Positions 1 through 8,463 of a stretch of 64,000 nucleotides of DNA are shown here, in pieces (position 1 is the stretch's first letter; the number at the start of each line of letters is the position of its first letter). The notes beneath the pieces are model-generated. The model did not search any database. It was not told the DNA's origin and saw nothing but the letters and a program-made list of their open reading frames with translations. This DNA is from Candidatus Coatesiibacteriota bacterium (GTDB lineage: Bacteria; JAFGND01). The translations under genes and the position numbers were made by a program. The stretch lies in contig JAFGND010000055.1 of the NCBI GenBank assembly GCA_016927185.1, positions 9,537 to 73,536 of the forward strand, given 5' to 3'.

Positions 1-1382
1 GTAGGTTCATCAAGTATCAGGAAATTGGTTTTCAGTAACAATATCCTGCATATTAGAAGCCTGTTTTTTTCACCACCACTAAGCATCTCAATTTTCTTGT
101 GTACGTCATTACCTCTGAAGAGAAAGCAACCCAGTAATGTTCTAAGAAACGTCTCAGTATAATCTTCTTGATAATCCCTGATGAATTCTATTACTGTCTT
201 TTCCTGGGGCAGCATCTGATCATTAATCTGGCTGAAGAAAGCTTTTACAAGATGATATCCCCAGGATATCTTGCCCCTGGATGGTTTTTCTTCAGCTGAA
301 AGTATTCTGCAGAGTGTTGATTTGCCTATGCCATTCGGGCCTACAAGGGCAATTCGGTCTCCCCTGTAAATCGTTGCACTGAAGTTATTAAGAACGAGTT
401 TTTCATCATAGCAATGAGAAACACCATTAAGTGTTACTACTTCATATCCAGGTCTGATTCCCCTGGGGAATTCAAAATGGATTTTTGGTGCTTCTTTTTC
501 AATTTCTATTTTTTTAATTTTTTCCAGCGTTTTCATTCTTGAGTTTGCTTGAGAACTTTTAGTATTCTTGGCCTTGAATCTTTCTATGAAACGCTCTAGC
601 CTTTCTATTTCTTCCTGTTGCAGTTTTGCTTTTGCTTCAATAATTTGCCTGTTTTTTTCTTTCTGCTCGATATAGAATGAGTATCTGCCTGAATATTTTG
701 TGAGTTTACCTCTGTCTAATTCTATTGTTTCCAGTGTTGTTTTTTCAAGGAAAAATCTGTCATGAGAAATGATTATATAAGTACCTTTATATTTGGATAA
801 AAATGCTTCCAACCAGGCAAGACTCTCCTCATCAAAATGATTAGTAGGTTCATCAAGAAGAAGCAAGTCAGTATCCTTGAAAAGAAGCTTTGCCAGAGCA
901 AGTCTCATCTGCCAGCCTCCAGAGAAATCACTTACCTTTCTGCTCCAGTCATTGTCAGTAAATCCAAGCCCGATTATTATTCTTTTTGCCTCTTGCTCCC
1001 TTTCATAAAAGTTGTTTTTAAGCAGTACATCCTGCAAATCAGATATTGCATTCATCTCATTTTGCTGGCTTGAAAGAAGACTCTGCAGTTTCATACAATC
1101 TTCATAAACGGATCCCATTACCGAAAGCATTTCATGCTGCAAAAGCATTTCTTTCAGAATAACCCCTTCTTGTGGAAGATAACCAATCTTGATTCCTTTT
1201 TGCCTGTTGATTGATCCTGAATCAGGTTCAAGTTCGTTGAGAATAAGCCTGAAGAGTGTAGTCTTTCCGGTTCCATTCGGACCTACCAGTGCAATCTTTT
1301 TCTTAGGATTTATCTGCCATGTTGCATTATTTATGATCGGTGTCTCTACATATTTGAAAGACATATTCTTTATGATAACCAT
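1..1382 (-). CDS. ABC-F family ATPase, C-terminus cut by window edge
   Basis: Soluble ATPase with two ABC domains and no membrane segments, the layout of the ABC-F family, which acts on ribosomes in translation factor or antibiotic-protection roles. About 460 residues are visible. The first domain has Walker A GPNGTGKT near residue 34, signature FSGGWQMR and Walker B LLLLDEPTNHFD. A charged linker rich in K and E follows (the family's interdomain arm). The second domain has GPNGIGKS, signature LSGGEKKR and Walker B LILDEPT, which is cut at base 1, so only the C-terminal tail is missing. The ATG at 1382 is the first start in frame. It has no obvious Shine-Dalgarno. It lies about 100 bp downstream of larB on the same strand. 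The family is certain; the subfamily is not. Confidence 0.9.
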   Translation of the reverse strand, partial: MVIIKNMSFKYVETPIINNATWQINPKKKIALVGPNGTGKTTLFRLILNELEPDSGSINRQKGIKIGYLPQEGVILKEMLLQHEMLSVMGSVYEDCMKLQSLLSSQQNEMNAISDLQDVLLKNNFYEREQEAKRIIIGLGFTDNDWSRKVSDFSGGWQMRLALAKLLFKDTDLLLLDEPTNHFDEESLAWLEAFLSKYKGTYIIISHDRFFLEKTTLETIELDRGKLTKYSGRYSFYIEQKEKNRQIIEAKAKLQQEEIERLERFIERFKAKNTKSSQANSRMKTLEKIKKIEIEKEAPKIHFEFPRGIRPGYEVVTLNGVSHCYDEKLVLNNFSATIYRGDRIALVGPNGIGKSTLCRILSAEEKPSRGKISWGYHLVKAFFSQINDQMLPQEKTVIEFIRDYQEDYTETFLRTLLGCFLFRGNDVHKKIEMLSGGEKNRLLICRILLLKTNFLILDEP

Positions 1383-1482
1383 AATGCCTTAGCATAAAAT
1401 TGCATTTTAACGGTCAAGAAATTGTCATCAAGATGATTACATTTTTCGTTGCTGTCTGTATTGGGCAACAATACTTAGCATT

Positions 1483-2238
1483 TCATTTGTTTTTTTCAGC
1501 AATAAGTGATGCCAGATAACCTGCCCCGAAACCGTTATCAATATTTACTACTGAAAGACCTGGTACGCATGAGTTAAGCATAGTAAGAAGTGGAGCTAGA
1601 CCCTTGAATGAAGCACCATAGCCTACACTCGTAGGAACAGCTATTACAGGACATGATACCAATCCGCCAACTAATGCTGGAAGCGCACCTTCCATACCTG
1701 CAACAGCAATAATAACAGAAGCACTGTCCAGTAATTCAATGTGATCCAGCAGTCTGTGAACCCCTGCTATACCTACATCATACAAGTATTCTGATTTATG
1801 ACCATAGAAACGAGATGTTAGTAATGCTTCCTCTGCAACAGATATATCTGAAGTTCCAGCAGTTATCACAAGGATAAGCGAATTATATACTGGTTCAGGA
1901 AATTTACCCATAATAAGGATTCCGCTTACTGGATAATATGAAGCATCAGCAAGAGAGTCCTTTATTTCTTCATATACTTCTTTTTTCATCCTAGTTGCAA
2001 GAACTTTTTCTCCTCTGTTTTTGAACTCAGTCAATATTGGAAGAAGGTGGGATAAGTCTTTTCCCTGACAAAATACTACTTCACCCTGTCCTCTTCTCAA
2101 TTTCCTGTGATGATCAAGCTTTGCAAAATTCAAGTCTTGATAAGGCAGTCTCTTGAGTTCTTGAAGTATTCTGTCCTTATCTATTTTACCGTTCTTGAAG
2201 TCTTCAAGCAGCTTTTCCAGATATTTTTCACTAGCCAT
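1483..2238 (-). CDS. larB: LarB, pyridinium-3,5-biscarboxylic acid mononucleotide synthase
   Basis: First enzyme of nickel-pincer nucleotide synthesis. LarB carboxylates nicotinic acid adenine dinucleotide and hydrolyses it to pyridinium-3,5-biscarboxylic acid mononucleotide. The 251 residues have the family's layout: a short helical N-terminus (LDHHRKLRRGQGEVVF) followed by a PurE-like carboxylase domain with GTSDISVAEEA near residue 128, VAGMEGALPALVGGL and VPTSVGYG. Length is normal. The ATG overlaps the larE stop codon as TAATG, indicating translational coupling. It is the third gene of larC-larE-larB on the minus strand. The cofactor serves lactate racemase LarA and relatives, none of which is in this window. 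Confidence 0.93.
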   Translation of the reverse strand: MASEKYLEKLLEDFKNGKIDKDRILQELKRLPYQDLNFAKLDHHRKLRRGQGEVVFCQGKDLSHLLPILTEFKNRGEKVLATRMKKEVYEEIKDSLADASYYPVSGILIMGKFPEPVYNSLILVITAGTSDISVAEEALLTSRFYGHKSEYLYDVGIAGVHRLLDHIELLDSASVIIAVAGMEGALPALVGGLVSCPVIAVPTSVGYGASFKGLAPLLTMLNSCVPGLSVVNIDNGFGAGYLASLIAEKNK

Positions 2239-3026
2239 TATAAATCCATGCTTCCTTTCCTGTAGCCTGTAAGATCAAGACAGACATGATTAATCTGCGT
2301 ATTTTCAAACATATTCAGAATTCTTTCCCTGTTTTCCATTATACTCTGAAATACCGGTTTTAAAACCTCTATTCTTGCAATGTCATTATGTATCCTTACT
2401 CTTGCTTCAGGGATACCAATACTATAAAGCATATATTCGGTTTTGTCAATTAGTTCAAGAATTTCTTTCCTTATTTCTGTATTGTATTGAATTCTTGTTG
2501 CAAGACATGCCATTTCAGGCTTATTCCAAATCGGAATATTTTTTTCCCTGAGCTCATTCCTGATATCCTGTTTGCTGAAATTGCAGTTTACGAGAGGGCT
2601 TAGAATTCCGTATTCCTGCAAGGCTTTCATTCCGGGTCTAAAGTCCTTGAGATCATCAACTTGAGTTCCATCAAGTATATTCACAATGCCTTTCTTGAAA
2701 GCTTCTGATTTTATAAGTGACAGTATCTGCTTTTTGCAGTAATAACAACGCTGACTTGTATTTGCTTTTACATCATCTTTATCAAGCATTTTCAAATCCA
2801 GCACTTCAAGATTGAATCCGTAGTTCCTTGATAAGTCTATTGCAGATTCAATTTCGTGTACTGGCATGAATTCGGTTCTGATGAAGAAGCATACTGTATT
2901 CTCATATCCAAGGATTTCTTTTGACATGAGTGAAAGGAAAAAGCTATCCAGTCCACCAGAATATGCAATTGCGACCTGTTTTTTTTCTTTCAGGAAATTT
3001 TTCAGACAATCAATCTTTGCATTCAT
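2238..3026 (-). CDS. larE: LarE, ATP-dependent sulfur transferase for nickel-pincer cofactor
   Basis: Second enzyme of the pathway. It adenylates the substrate carboxylates and installs sulfur to give the dithiocarboxylate. A PP-loop ATPase motif SGGLDS lies at residues 23-28. Three cysteines stand out: a CYYC pair (C94, C97) and C174 in PEMACLATR. C174 matches the conserved sacrificial cysteine. The extra CxxC pair is the pattern reported for LarE proteins that bind a [4Fe-4S] cluster (Thermotoga type), so this one probably uses cluster-based sulfur transfer and not a sacrificial cysteine. It overlaps the end of larC by 17 bases and touches larB. 262 residues, normal length. Confidence 0.92.
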   Translation of the reverse strand: MNAKIDCLKNFLKEKKQVAIAYSGGLDSFFLSLMSKEILGYENTVCFFIRTEFMPVHEIESAIDLSRNYGFNLEVLDLKMLDKDDVKANTSQRCYYCKKQILSLIKSEAFKKGIVNILDGTQVDDLKDFRPGMKALQEYGILSPLVNCNFSKQDIRNELREKNIPIWNKPEMACLATRIQYNTEIRKEILELIDKTEYMLYSIGIPEARVRIHNDIARIEVLKPVFQSIMENRERILNMFENTQINHVCLDLTGYRKGSMDL

Positions 3027-4206
3027 TCTTATAGTGCTCAGATATTTCCTTATTTATCAGAATAGAAACCTTCTTGAATGGGATTTTCTTCTCCCTGGAA
3101 ATCCGTAATAAATCATCGTATTCTGCTTTCACATTAACAAGCTTGTTTCCCCAGTATGCCATCTTGATATTTACCTTGCCACATTCTGTTTCCACTTCCT
3201 TAATAACTCTTTTCAAGACAGCTCTTTCCAGCTTGCTTATCCGTATTCCAATTGTACTGGTTGAATTAAAAAGGACTTCCATTACCTGAAGCATTTTATC
3301 TTCATAGACTATAATACTCAAGTTCCATCCTGGTCTGCTTTTTTTCATGAAGATGTTCTGTATATAGTAATCAATTGCTCCTGCTGCGATAAGTTCATCA
3401 CCAAGATGCGAAAAAACTTCAGGAGAGCTATCATCTATTATTGTTTCAAGCATCATTGCAGATTCTATATTAAATTGCTGCTCATCTGCCTCTTCACCTA
3501 TTATCAATCTCAAGGAATTTGCCTTTTCTTCTATTTCATAGGATCCAAAACCATAACCAATATCCTTGATTATGAATAAAGGCTGTTCCCTGAAATCTTC
3601 GGCAAATGTCTTTAAAAAAGCTGCCCCTGTAGGAGTTGTCAATTCTTTCTTGATATTGCTTCCATAACAGGGAATATTACGCAAAAGTAAAGCTGTGGCT
3701 GGAGCAGGGACTGGAACTGTTCCATGAGAAATGCTGACTTCACCGCTTCCAAGATTGACTTCAGAAGCAAATACCCGCTTTATCTTGTGATAATGCATTC
3801 CTATAACTATTGAGCAAACATCTACGATTGAATCCCATGCTCCAATTTCATGAAAATGAACCTTTTCCTTGCTAACTCCATGCACTTCAGCTTCCGCTTC
3901 CGCAATATTATTGAAGTACAAGTAAATATCCCTTTTTATTTCTTCTTCCCAGCTTGTCTTGTTGACTAATTCCACAATATCGCTGATATTGCGATGTTGA
4001 TGTTTGTGCTCTTTTTCCGAAACCTTGAAACGAATTCCTTTTATCCCGTGCGATATAGTTTCCTCAGATTTTATATCAATATCATCCAGATTAAGCTCTT
4101 GAAGTTTCTGTACAAGAAAATAGAAAGGCATTCCAGCATGAATCATGGAAGCAACTATCATATCTCCGGAAATACCATTTGAACAATCAAAGTATGCAAT
4201 TTTCAT
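3010..4206 (-). CDS. larC: LarC, nickel insertion protein
   Basis: CTP-dependent cyclometallase that inserts Ni into the pincer cofactor. The family signature MKIAYFDCSNGISGDM opens the protein, and SHGTVPVPAPAT and TTPTGAAFL lie in the middle. The reading frame extends further upstream, but the ATG at 4206 is chosen because the family starts there and AGAAGGGA lies just upstream. The result is 398 residues. In Lactobacillus plantarum the two parts are joined by programmed frameshifting; here they form one continuous frame. It has an internal His-rich stretch (EHKHQHR), suited to metal handling. It is first gene of larCEB and is divergent from the membrane-protein gene at 4283. Confidence 0.92.
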   Translation of the reverse strand: MKIAYFDCSNGISGDMIVASMIHAGMPFYFLVQKLQELNLDDIDIKSEETISHGIKGIRFKVSEKEHKHQHRNISDIVELVNKTSWEEEIKRDIYLYFNNIAEAEAEVHGVSKEKVHFHEIGAWDSIVDVCSIVIGMHYHKIKRVFASEVNLGSGEVSISHGTVPVPAPATALLLRNIPCYGSNIKKELTTPTGAAFLKTFAEDFREQPLFIIKDIGYGFGSYEIEEKANSLRLIIGEEADEQQFNIESAMMLETIIDDSSPEVFSHLGDELIAAGAIDYYIQNIFMKKSRPGWNLSIIVYEDKMLQVMEVLFNSTSTIGIRISKLERAVLKRVIKEVETECGKVNIKMAYWGNKLVNVKAEYDDLLRISREKKIPFKKVSILINKEISEHYKNECKD

Positions 4207-4282
4207 AAAAAAATCCCTTCTGAAGTAAAAAATACTGAAACCTCTTGACCAAATTCCCATTAGGTTTGTCAATATCCTAATA

Positions 4283-5161
4283 ATGACGGACTTAGCTATT
4301 TATGATGATGAAAAGCGAAACAAGCTCATAAAGAAGACAATAAGACGCACTTTATTAAGCTTCTGGTCTTTTTTCTGGTTGTTCTGGGGAATAGTTTTTG
4401 CGTTTGTTCCACCTTTTGCTGATTTCTGGTTTGTTCCATTGGGATTATCAATTTTAATCATAATATTGAGAACGTACAAGAAAATCCAGAACCCTGAATA
4501 CGTAGGGAGAATTGTTGCCAAACAGATAGACATAGAGGATACTGAAAGATTCAATCTTAATCAATTACCAACAGAACTGAAAAAACGCTTCAGGCAATTC
4601 AGGGAACTGGAAAGAAAAATAAGGAAGGAAATCTCTCAGGCAGATAGTTATTTCAATCCCAAATTGATGGGAATTGCCGGACAGGTAGAAAATATCATAT
4701 TGAAAGCATATGAGCTTTTGAAGAAACTTCATAGCATAAAAGGATATTTGTCAACAACTAGTATGAGGCAAGTCCAGAGAGATATAATGGCTTTGAAGCA
4801 AAAGCTTATGATGACTACAAATCCAGAACTTTACCAGGAACTTCAGCGCTCCATTTCACTAAGGGAAGATAATCTGAAGCAGATAAAACATCTTTATGCT
4901 CATGCGGAAGCCATAGAGGTTCAACTAACAAGTGTCTCTTTTTCTCTTGAAAGCACATTATCAAGAGTAATCAAACTGAGAGTAAAAGTGAAGGATGATG
5001 TCAGTAGTGGAGAGAGTGAACTGACCAAAGACATTGATAATCTTATTAATGAAATGAAGCTTTTTGAAAACACAATGAATGTACTTTTATATAACAATGA
5101 AGAAAAAGAGCAGGATGAACTATATAACAGGATTTCAAGAGAAAACCTCAAAAAGGAGTAG
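4283..5161 (+). CDS. Membrane-anchored coiled-coil protein, unknown function
   Basis: Not recognised. 292 residues. Two hydrophobic segments near residues 27-65 (a FWSFFWLFWGIVFAF stretch, then PLGLSILIIIL) form a hairpin anchor. The remaining 220 or so residues are charged, helical and almost free of Gly and Pro, consistent with a cytoplasmic coiled coil. The arrangement recalls the XpaC-type (two membrane helices plus helical domain) proteins, but no diagnostic motif supports that name. The ATG at 4283 lacks a visible Shine-Dalgarno (the bases before it are TATCCTAATA), so the message may have a very short leader. It is divergent from larC and is followed by 250 bases without a gene. Confidence 0.75.
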   Translation: MTDLAIYDDEKRNKLIKKTIRRTLLSFWSFFWLFWGIVFAFVPPFADFWFVPLGLSILIIILRTYKKIQNPEYVGRIVAKQIDIEDTERFNLNQLPTELKKRFRQFRELERKIRKEISQADSYFNPKLMGIAGQVENIILKAYELLKKLHSIKGYLSTTSMRQVQRDIMALKQKLMMTTNPELYQELQRSISLREDNLKQIKHLYAHAEAIEVQLTSVSFSLESTLSRVIKLRVKVKDDVSSGESELTKDIDNLINEMKLFENTMNVLLYNNEEKEQDELYNRISRENLKKE

Positions 5162-5413
5162 CATATACTTTATAGTTGTTTCATTTTTTCCTTGATTTTT
5201 AATCTTTGATTAGAGGGCAATATAAAAAAATATTGACGAAAATCAAATGATTTTGAATGTAAACGAAATATTAAAACTTTTGATTGGCTGTATTCCAAAA
5301 GCAGTCATATTCGGCTTTATTGGTACTTTGAAAGGGGGAGAGGTATAACACAAATAATCTCTGGTCTATCATAATTTTATAGTCTATTTTTACAAGAAAA
5401 GGAATTGAGAAGA
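5162..5413 (+). other. Intergenic region and probable 5' leader of RRM gene
   Basis: About 250 bases without a credible gene. It holds a 16-base palindrome at 5239-5254 (AAAATCA, AA, TGATTTT), a TTGACG hexamer at 5233-5238 and a purine-rich block around 5330-5343. No good -10 box was found at the normal distance from the hexamer. Genes for small RRM proteins in other bacteria often have long regulated leaders, so this may be a cold- or self-regulated leader. That is inference. Confidence 0.35.
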
Positions 5414-5743
5414 ATGAATATTTTCGTAGGAAATTTGCCAAAAGAAATTACTGAAGAAGAGTTTCGTCAAGCTTTTGCAGCTTTCGGTGAAGTCAAATCT
5501 GTTGCTATTATAAAAGATAAACAGACTCGTGAACCGAGAGGATTTGGATTTATTGACATGCCTAATGATGAAGAAGCTAAGAAAGCTATCGACAACTGGA
5601 ATGGCAATAAACTTAAAGGGAAAACCTTAACCGTTAATCCAGCTCGTCCCCAGAGTGAAAGACGTCCTTCTGGAGATCGCAGATTTGGTGGAAACAGGGA
5701 TTTCAGAAGACCAAGGAATTCCAATCCTTCTGAAGACAAATAG
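5414..5743 (+). CDS. RRM-domain RNA-binding protein
   Basis: Small single-RRM protein like the cyanobacterial Rbp cold-response proteins. It binds single-stranded RNA. RNP2 (IFVGNL, residues 3-8) and RNP1 (RGFGFIDM, residues 42-49) are complete, with the usual aromatic residues. The C-terminal 30 residues are rich in Arg, Gly and Asn, an auxiliary RNA-binding tail. The frame is open from a TTG at 5405, but the ATG at 5414 gives the canonical MNIFVGNLP start, with AAGGAA upstream at about 9 bases. 109 residues. Monocistronic, ending in a strong hairpin terminator. Confidence 0.92.
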   Translation: MNIFVGNLPKEITEEEFRQAFAAFGEVKSVAIIKDKQTREPRGFGFIDMPNDEEAKKAIDNWNGNKLKGKTLTVNPARPQSERRPSGDRRFGGNRDFRRPRNSNPSEDK

Positions 5744-5746
5744 TTG

Positions 5747-5776
5747 AAAATAGTGCCTTGATTAAGGCACTATTTT
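5747..5776. terminator. Bidirectional hairpin terminator
   Basis: Perfect 13-bp stem: AAAATAGTGCCTT at 5747-5759, loop GATT, then AAGGCACTATTTT at 5764-5776. The A tract on one arm and the T tract on the other suit termination in both directions. On the plus strand it ends the RRM gene. On the minus strand it overlaps the last codons of the carbamoyltransferase gene, whose stop is at 5762-5764. It is the clearest terminator in the window. Confidence 0.85.
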
Positions 5777-7504
5777 AGTTATTAAATAGCCACCTTCAAG
5801 CACTAGATATTCAAGTGCAGATCTTTCCATAACTGCAAATGCTTCTTCTGGTGTATTAACCATTGGTTCGCCATGCAGATTCAGGGAGGTATTCAATACT
5901 AATCCTATGCCTGTTTTTTTCCTGAATTTATCTATGATATCGTAATAATCAGGATTCCAGTCTCTTTTTAATATCTGTGGTCTTATTGTCTTGTCTGCTT
6001 GATGAGTAGCGGCTTGTATCTTATGCCAGTTTTCTTCCCTGGTATCAAAAGCTAATATCATGTAAGGTGCTTCTCTCGTATTCTTCATATATTCATCAGC
6101 GCATTCATCAAGAACTGTTCCAGCAAAGGGCATCCAGAAATCCCTACTTTTAATCATCTTATTGAGAATCTGAACATTAGTCAGGCTGGAAGGATTTGAA
6201 AGAAGAGTTCTGTTTCCAAGTGCTCTCGGTCCAAACTCCATCCTGCCAGCACATCTTGCAACAACCTTGTTATCAGCAAGCAATTCTGCCACTTTTTCAG
6301 CTATATCATCATGTTTTGTTATTTTATATCCTTCTTTTTTGAAATTCTTTATGAATGCCTCAGTCTTATCTTTTATATCTTCTCCCAGGTATAAATCCTT
6401 CAATGGTTTGAATTCTTTGATTCCCAGGTTTTGAGATGCAACTATGGCAGCACCTATTGAGATATTATCGTCTCCTGATGCTGGAAAAATGAAAATATCT
6501 TCAATGGGAAGTGTATCTAAAAGATGCTTGTTTGCCTTTACATTAAGGAATACTCCACCAGCTAGTGCTACTCTCTTCACCCCAAAATGATTAATGAGAT
6601 TGCCTATCCAGGTTGAGAGTATATCTTCAAGATGTGCCTGTAATCCATAACAAAGATGATCAAATCTGACATTACGGAATTTGTCAGTCAAATAGTCAAT
6701 CAGGACATCACCTGCATAACCGCATTTATTATAGAATTTCAAGCCTCTTACTTCCCACATTTTGTGAAGCTCTTCTCTAACCCATTCTCCTTTAGGTGAC
6801 TTTTTTCCGGTTCTGGGAGCACCCCATGGAGCCATACCCATGACTTTATATTCATCCTGCCATGGAGCCATACCGAGAAAATGCGTGAATCTTGCATAAA
6901 GCCCACCCATGCTATGAATTGAATGTATTCCAACCTTTCTCTCTATCTTGTCGCCCTCTCCAATACTTGCTGTAGCACAAAGTCCATCACCATTTCCATC
7001 GCAAGTTACAATAAGAGTTTTTTCTCTTGAAGGAGACGAGAAATATGCTGCTGCTGCATGACATGAATGATGATCATAGAATACTATTTTTTCCCTGGGA
7101 ATACCAATATCAGTGAAATACTGAAGATGTTCTTTGTAAAAACTGCTCATGTTCATTGTCCCGACAGTTTTTACATATAACCATTCAAGAAACTTGCTTC
7201 CTGTTATAGAGGAAGGGAAAAAGAGCGAGATTAATGCTACCAATTTGGTTGTTAGCCTTTTCTCTCCTTCCTGAACCTCATTGCTATTGAATACTTCACA
7301 AAGTGTTCCAATTGCTACCTGATCAATCTCACGGGGATCAGTATTCGCAATTTCAATAACTTTCTTGATAGCCAGTTTTGGAAAACCTGCATCGAATTTA
7401 ATCCTGGAGAGCCTTTCTTCCTGAACAGCTGCAGTCAATACTCCATCTTGCATCATACAGGCTGTTCCAGAGTGACTCATACAAAAACCTATTATATTTA
7501 CCAT
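5762..7504 (-). CDS. Carbamoyltransferase, NodU/TobZ-like (copy 1)
   Basis: Uses carbamoyl phosphate and ATP to carbamoylate a hydroxyl group of a sugar or secondary metabolite. The N-terminal ASKHA-like Kae1/YrdC-type half opens with NIIGFCMSHSGTACM and carries the metal-binding DHHSCHAAAAYF, TCDGNGDG and DEYKVMGMAPWG. The C-terminal half has GRMEFGPRALGNR and LNTSLNLHGEPMV, both family hallmarks. 580 residues. The frame begins at a TTG at 7516, but the ATG at 7504 fits the family start. A TATAAT at 7525-7520 would give a leader of only about 8 bases. No glycosyltransferase or antibiotic genes adjoin it, so the acceptor is unknown. A paralogue lies at 15929-17635. Confidence 0.9.
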   Translation of the reverse strand: MVNIIGFCMSHSGTACMMQDGVLTAAVQEERLSRIKFDAGFPKLAIKKVIEIANTDPREIDQVAIGTLCEVFNSNEVQEGEKRLTTKLVALISLFFPSSITGSKFLEWLYVKTVGTMNMSSFYKEHLQYFTDIGIPREKIVFYDHHSCHAAAAYFSSPSREKTLIVTCDGNGDGLCATASIGEGDKIERKVGIHSIHSMGGLYARFTHFLGMAPWQDEYKVMGMAPWGAPRTGKKSPKGEWVREELHKMWEVRGLKFYNKCGYAGDVLIDYLTDKFRNVRFDHLCYGLQAHLEDILSTWIGNLINHFGVKRVALAGGVFLNVKANKHLLDTLPIEDIFIFPASGDDNISIGAAIVASQNLGIKEFKPLKDLYLGEDIKDKTEAFIKNFKKEGYKITKHDDIAEKVAELLADNKVVARCAGRMEFGPRALGNRTLLSNPSSLTNVQILNKMIKSRDFWMPFAGTVLDECADEYMKNTREAPYMILAFDTREENWHKIQAATHQADKTIRPQILKRDWNPDYYDIIDKFRKKTGIGLVLNTSLNLHGEPMVNTPEEAFAVMERSALEYLVLEGGYLITKIVP

Positions 7505-7689
7505 GGCATTAGGCAAGGCATTATATCGCTTTTATTTGTCAAGAGAAAGGTTAGCAACGCATATTTAAAGGTATTAGAAAAGATGCTTTCTAAAGATAAC
7601 ATGATTTCAAAACAAAAGCAATGCTCAAAAGCTCTTGATTCATCTTTACAAAGTTGCAGTCAAAAAAAAAATCCGCAATTGAGTAAATC

Positions 7690-8463
7690 ATGAAAAAGAA
7701 AGAGCTGAAAACCGATATCATATATAATGAGGATTGCATTGAGGGATTGAAGAGAATCCCTGATAAATCCATAGACCTTGTTATAACCGATCCTCCATTT
7801 GCGATAAATTTCAAGGCAAGAAAAATGAACTATAACAGACTCTACAAGAATGTTTTAGAGGGATATAGTGAAATAAAGGCTGAAGACTATCTTTCGTTTA
7901 CAAAAAGCTGGATGAATGAGATATACAGAATTCTCAAAGAAACTGGAAGTGCATTTATTTTTTCCGGCTGGAATAACCTGAAGGATATACTGATAACCAT
8001 TGATGAATTGGGATTTACGACAGTCAACCATATTATCTGGAAATACCAGTTCGGAGTTGTCACCAGGAGAAAATTCGTTACATCCCATTATCACTGTCTT
8101 TTTATATGCAAAGATGACAGGAAAAGAAAATTCTTTCCGGAATCCCGTTTCAGTAAAAAAGACAGAAATGAGAATGGCAGAAGCATGAACTATGAAGACA
8201 GGGAAGATGTATGGTTTATCAGAAGAGAATACTGGACAAACAAGGAAAAGACACCAACAAAGCTCCCTTCAGAAATAATAGAGAAAATTCTTCTTTATTC
8301 AAGCGAAAAAAATGATATTGTTCTTGACCCATTTTTGGGCTCAGGACAGGTTGCTTATGTAAGCAAGAAATTGTCGAGAAGATATATCGGTTTTGAACTA
8401 GTAAAGACATATTTTGAATTTGCCCAGAAAAGATTGAAAGAAGAGAGTTTCAATAATGAATAG
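7690..8463 (+). CDS. Orphan DNA methyltransferase, beta class, probably N6-adenine
   Basis: Site-specific DNA methyltransferase of the N6_N4_Mtase family. The catalytic motif IV is DPPF (residues 34-37, in DLVITDPPFAINF). The AdoMet-binding motif I, DPFLGSGQVAYV, comes near residue 213, after motif IV, which is the order of the beta class. DPPF, not SPPY, favours adenine-N6 as target. 257 residues, compact, with a target-recognition region in the middle (WFIRREYWTNK). No restriction endonuclase is nearby, so it looks like an orphan regulatory methylase. It overlaps the next gene by 8 bases. The recognition sequence cannot be read from the protein. Confidence 0.88.
   Translation: MKKKELKTDIIYNEDCIEGLKRIPDKSIDLVITDPPFAINFKARKMNYNRLYKNVLEGYSEIKAEDYLSFTKSWMNEIYRILKETGSAFIFSGWNNLKDILITIDELGFTTVNHIIWKYQFGVVTRRKFVTSHYHCLFICKDDRKRKFFPESRFSKKDRNENGRSMNYEDREDVWFIRREYWTNKEKTPTKLPSEIIEKILLYSSEKNDIVLDPFLGSGQVAYVSKKLSRRYIGFELVKTYFEFAQKRLKEESFNNE

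Noticed and set aside
837-1392. Plus-strand open frames inside the ABC-F gene
   Set aside because: They are antisense shadows of an intact minus-strand coding frame with complete ABC motifs.
1458-1474. Small hairpin (GTATTG ... CAATAC) between larB and the ABC-F gene
   Set aside because: Only six base pairs and no T tract on either strand; too weak to call a terminator.
7520-7542. TTGACA-N11-TATAAT upstream of carbamoyltransferase 1 as a normal promoter
   Set aside because: The 11-base spacing is too short for a standard sigma-70 promoter; kept only as part of a general observation.
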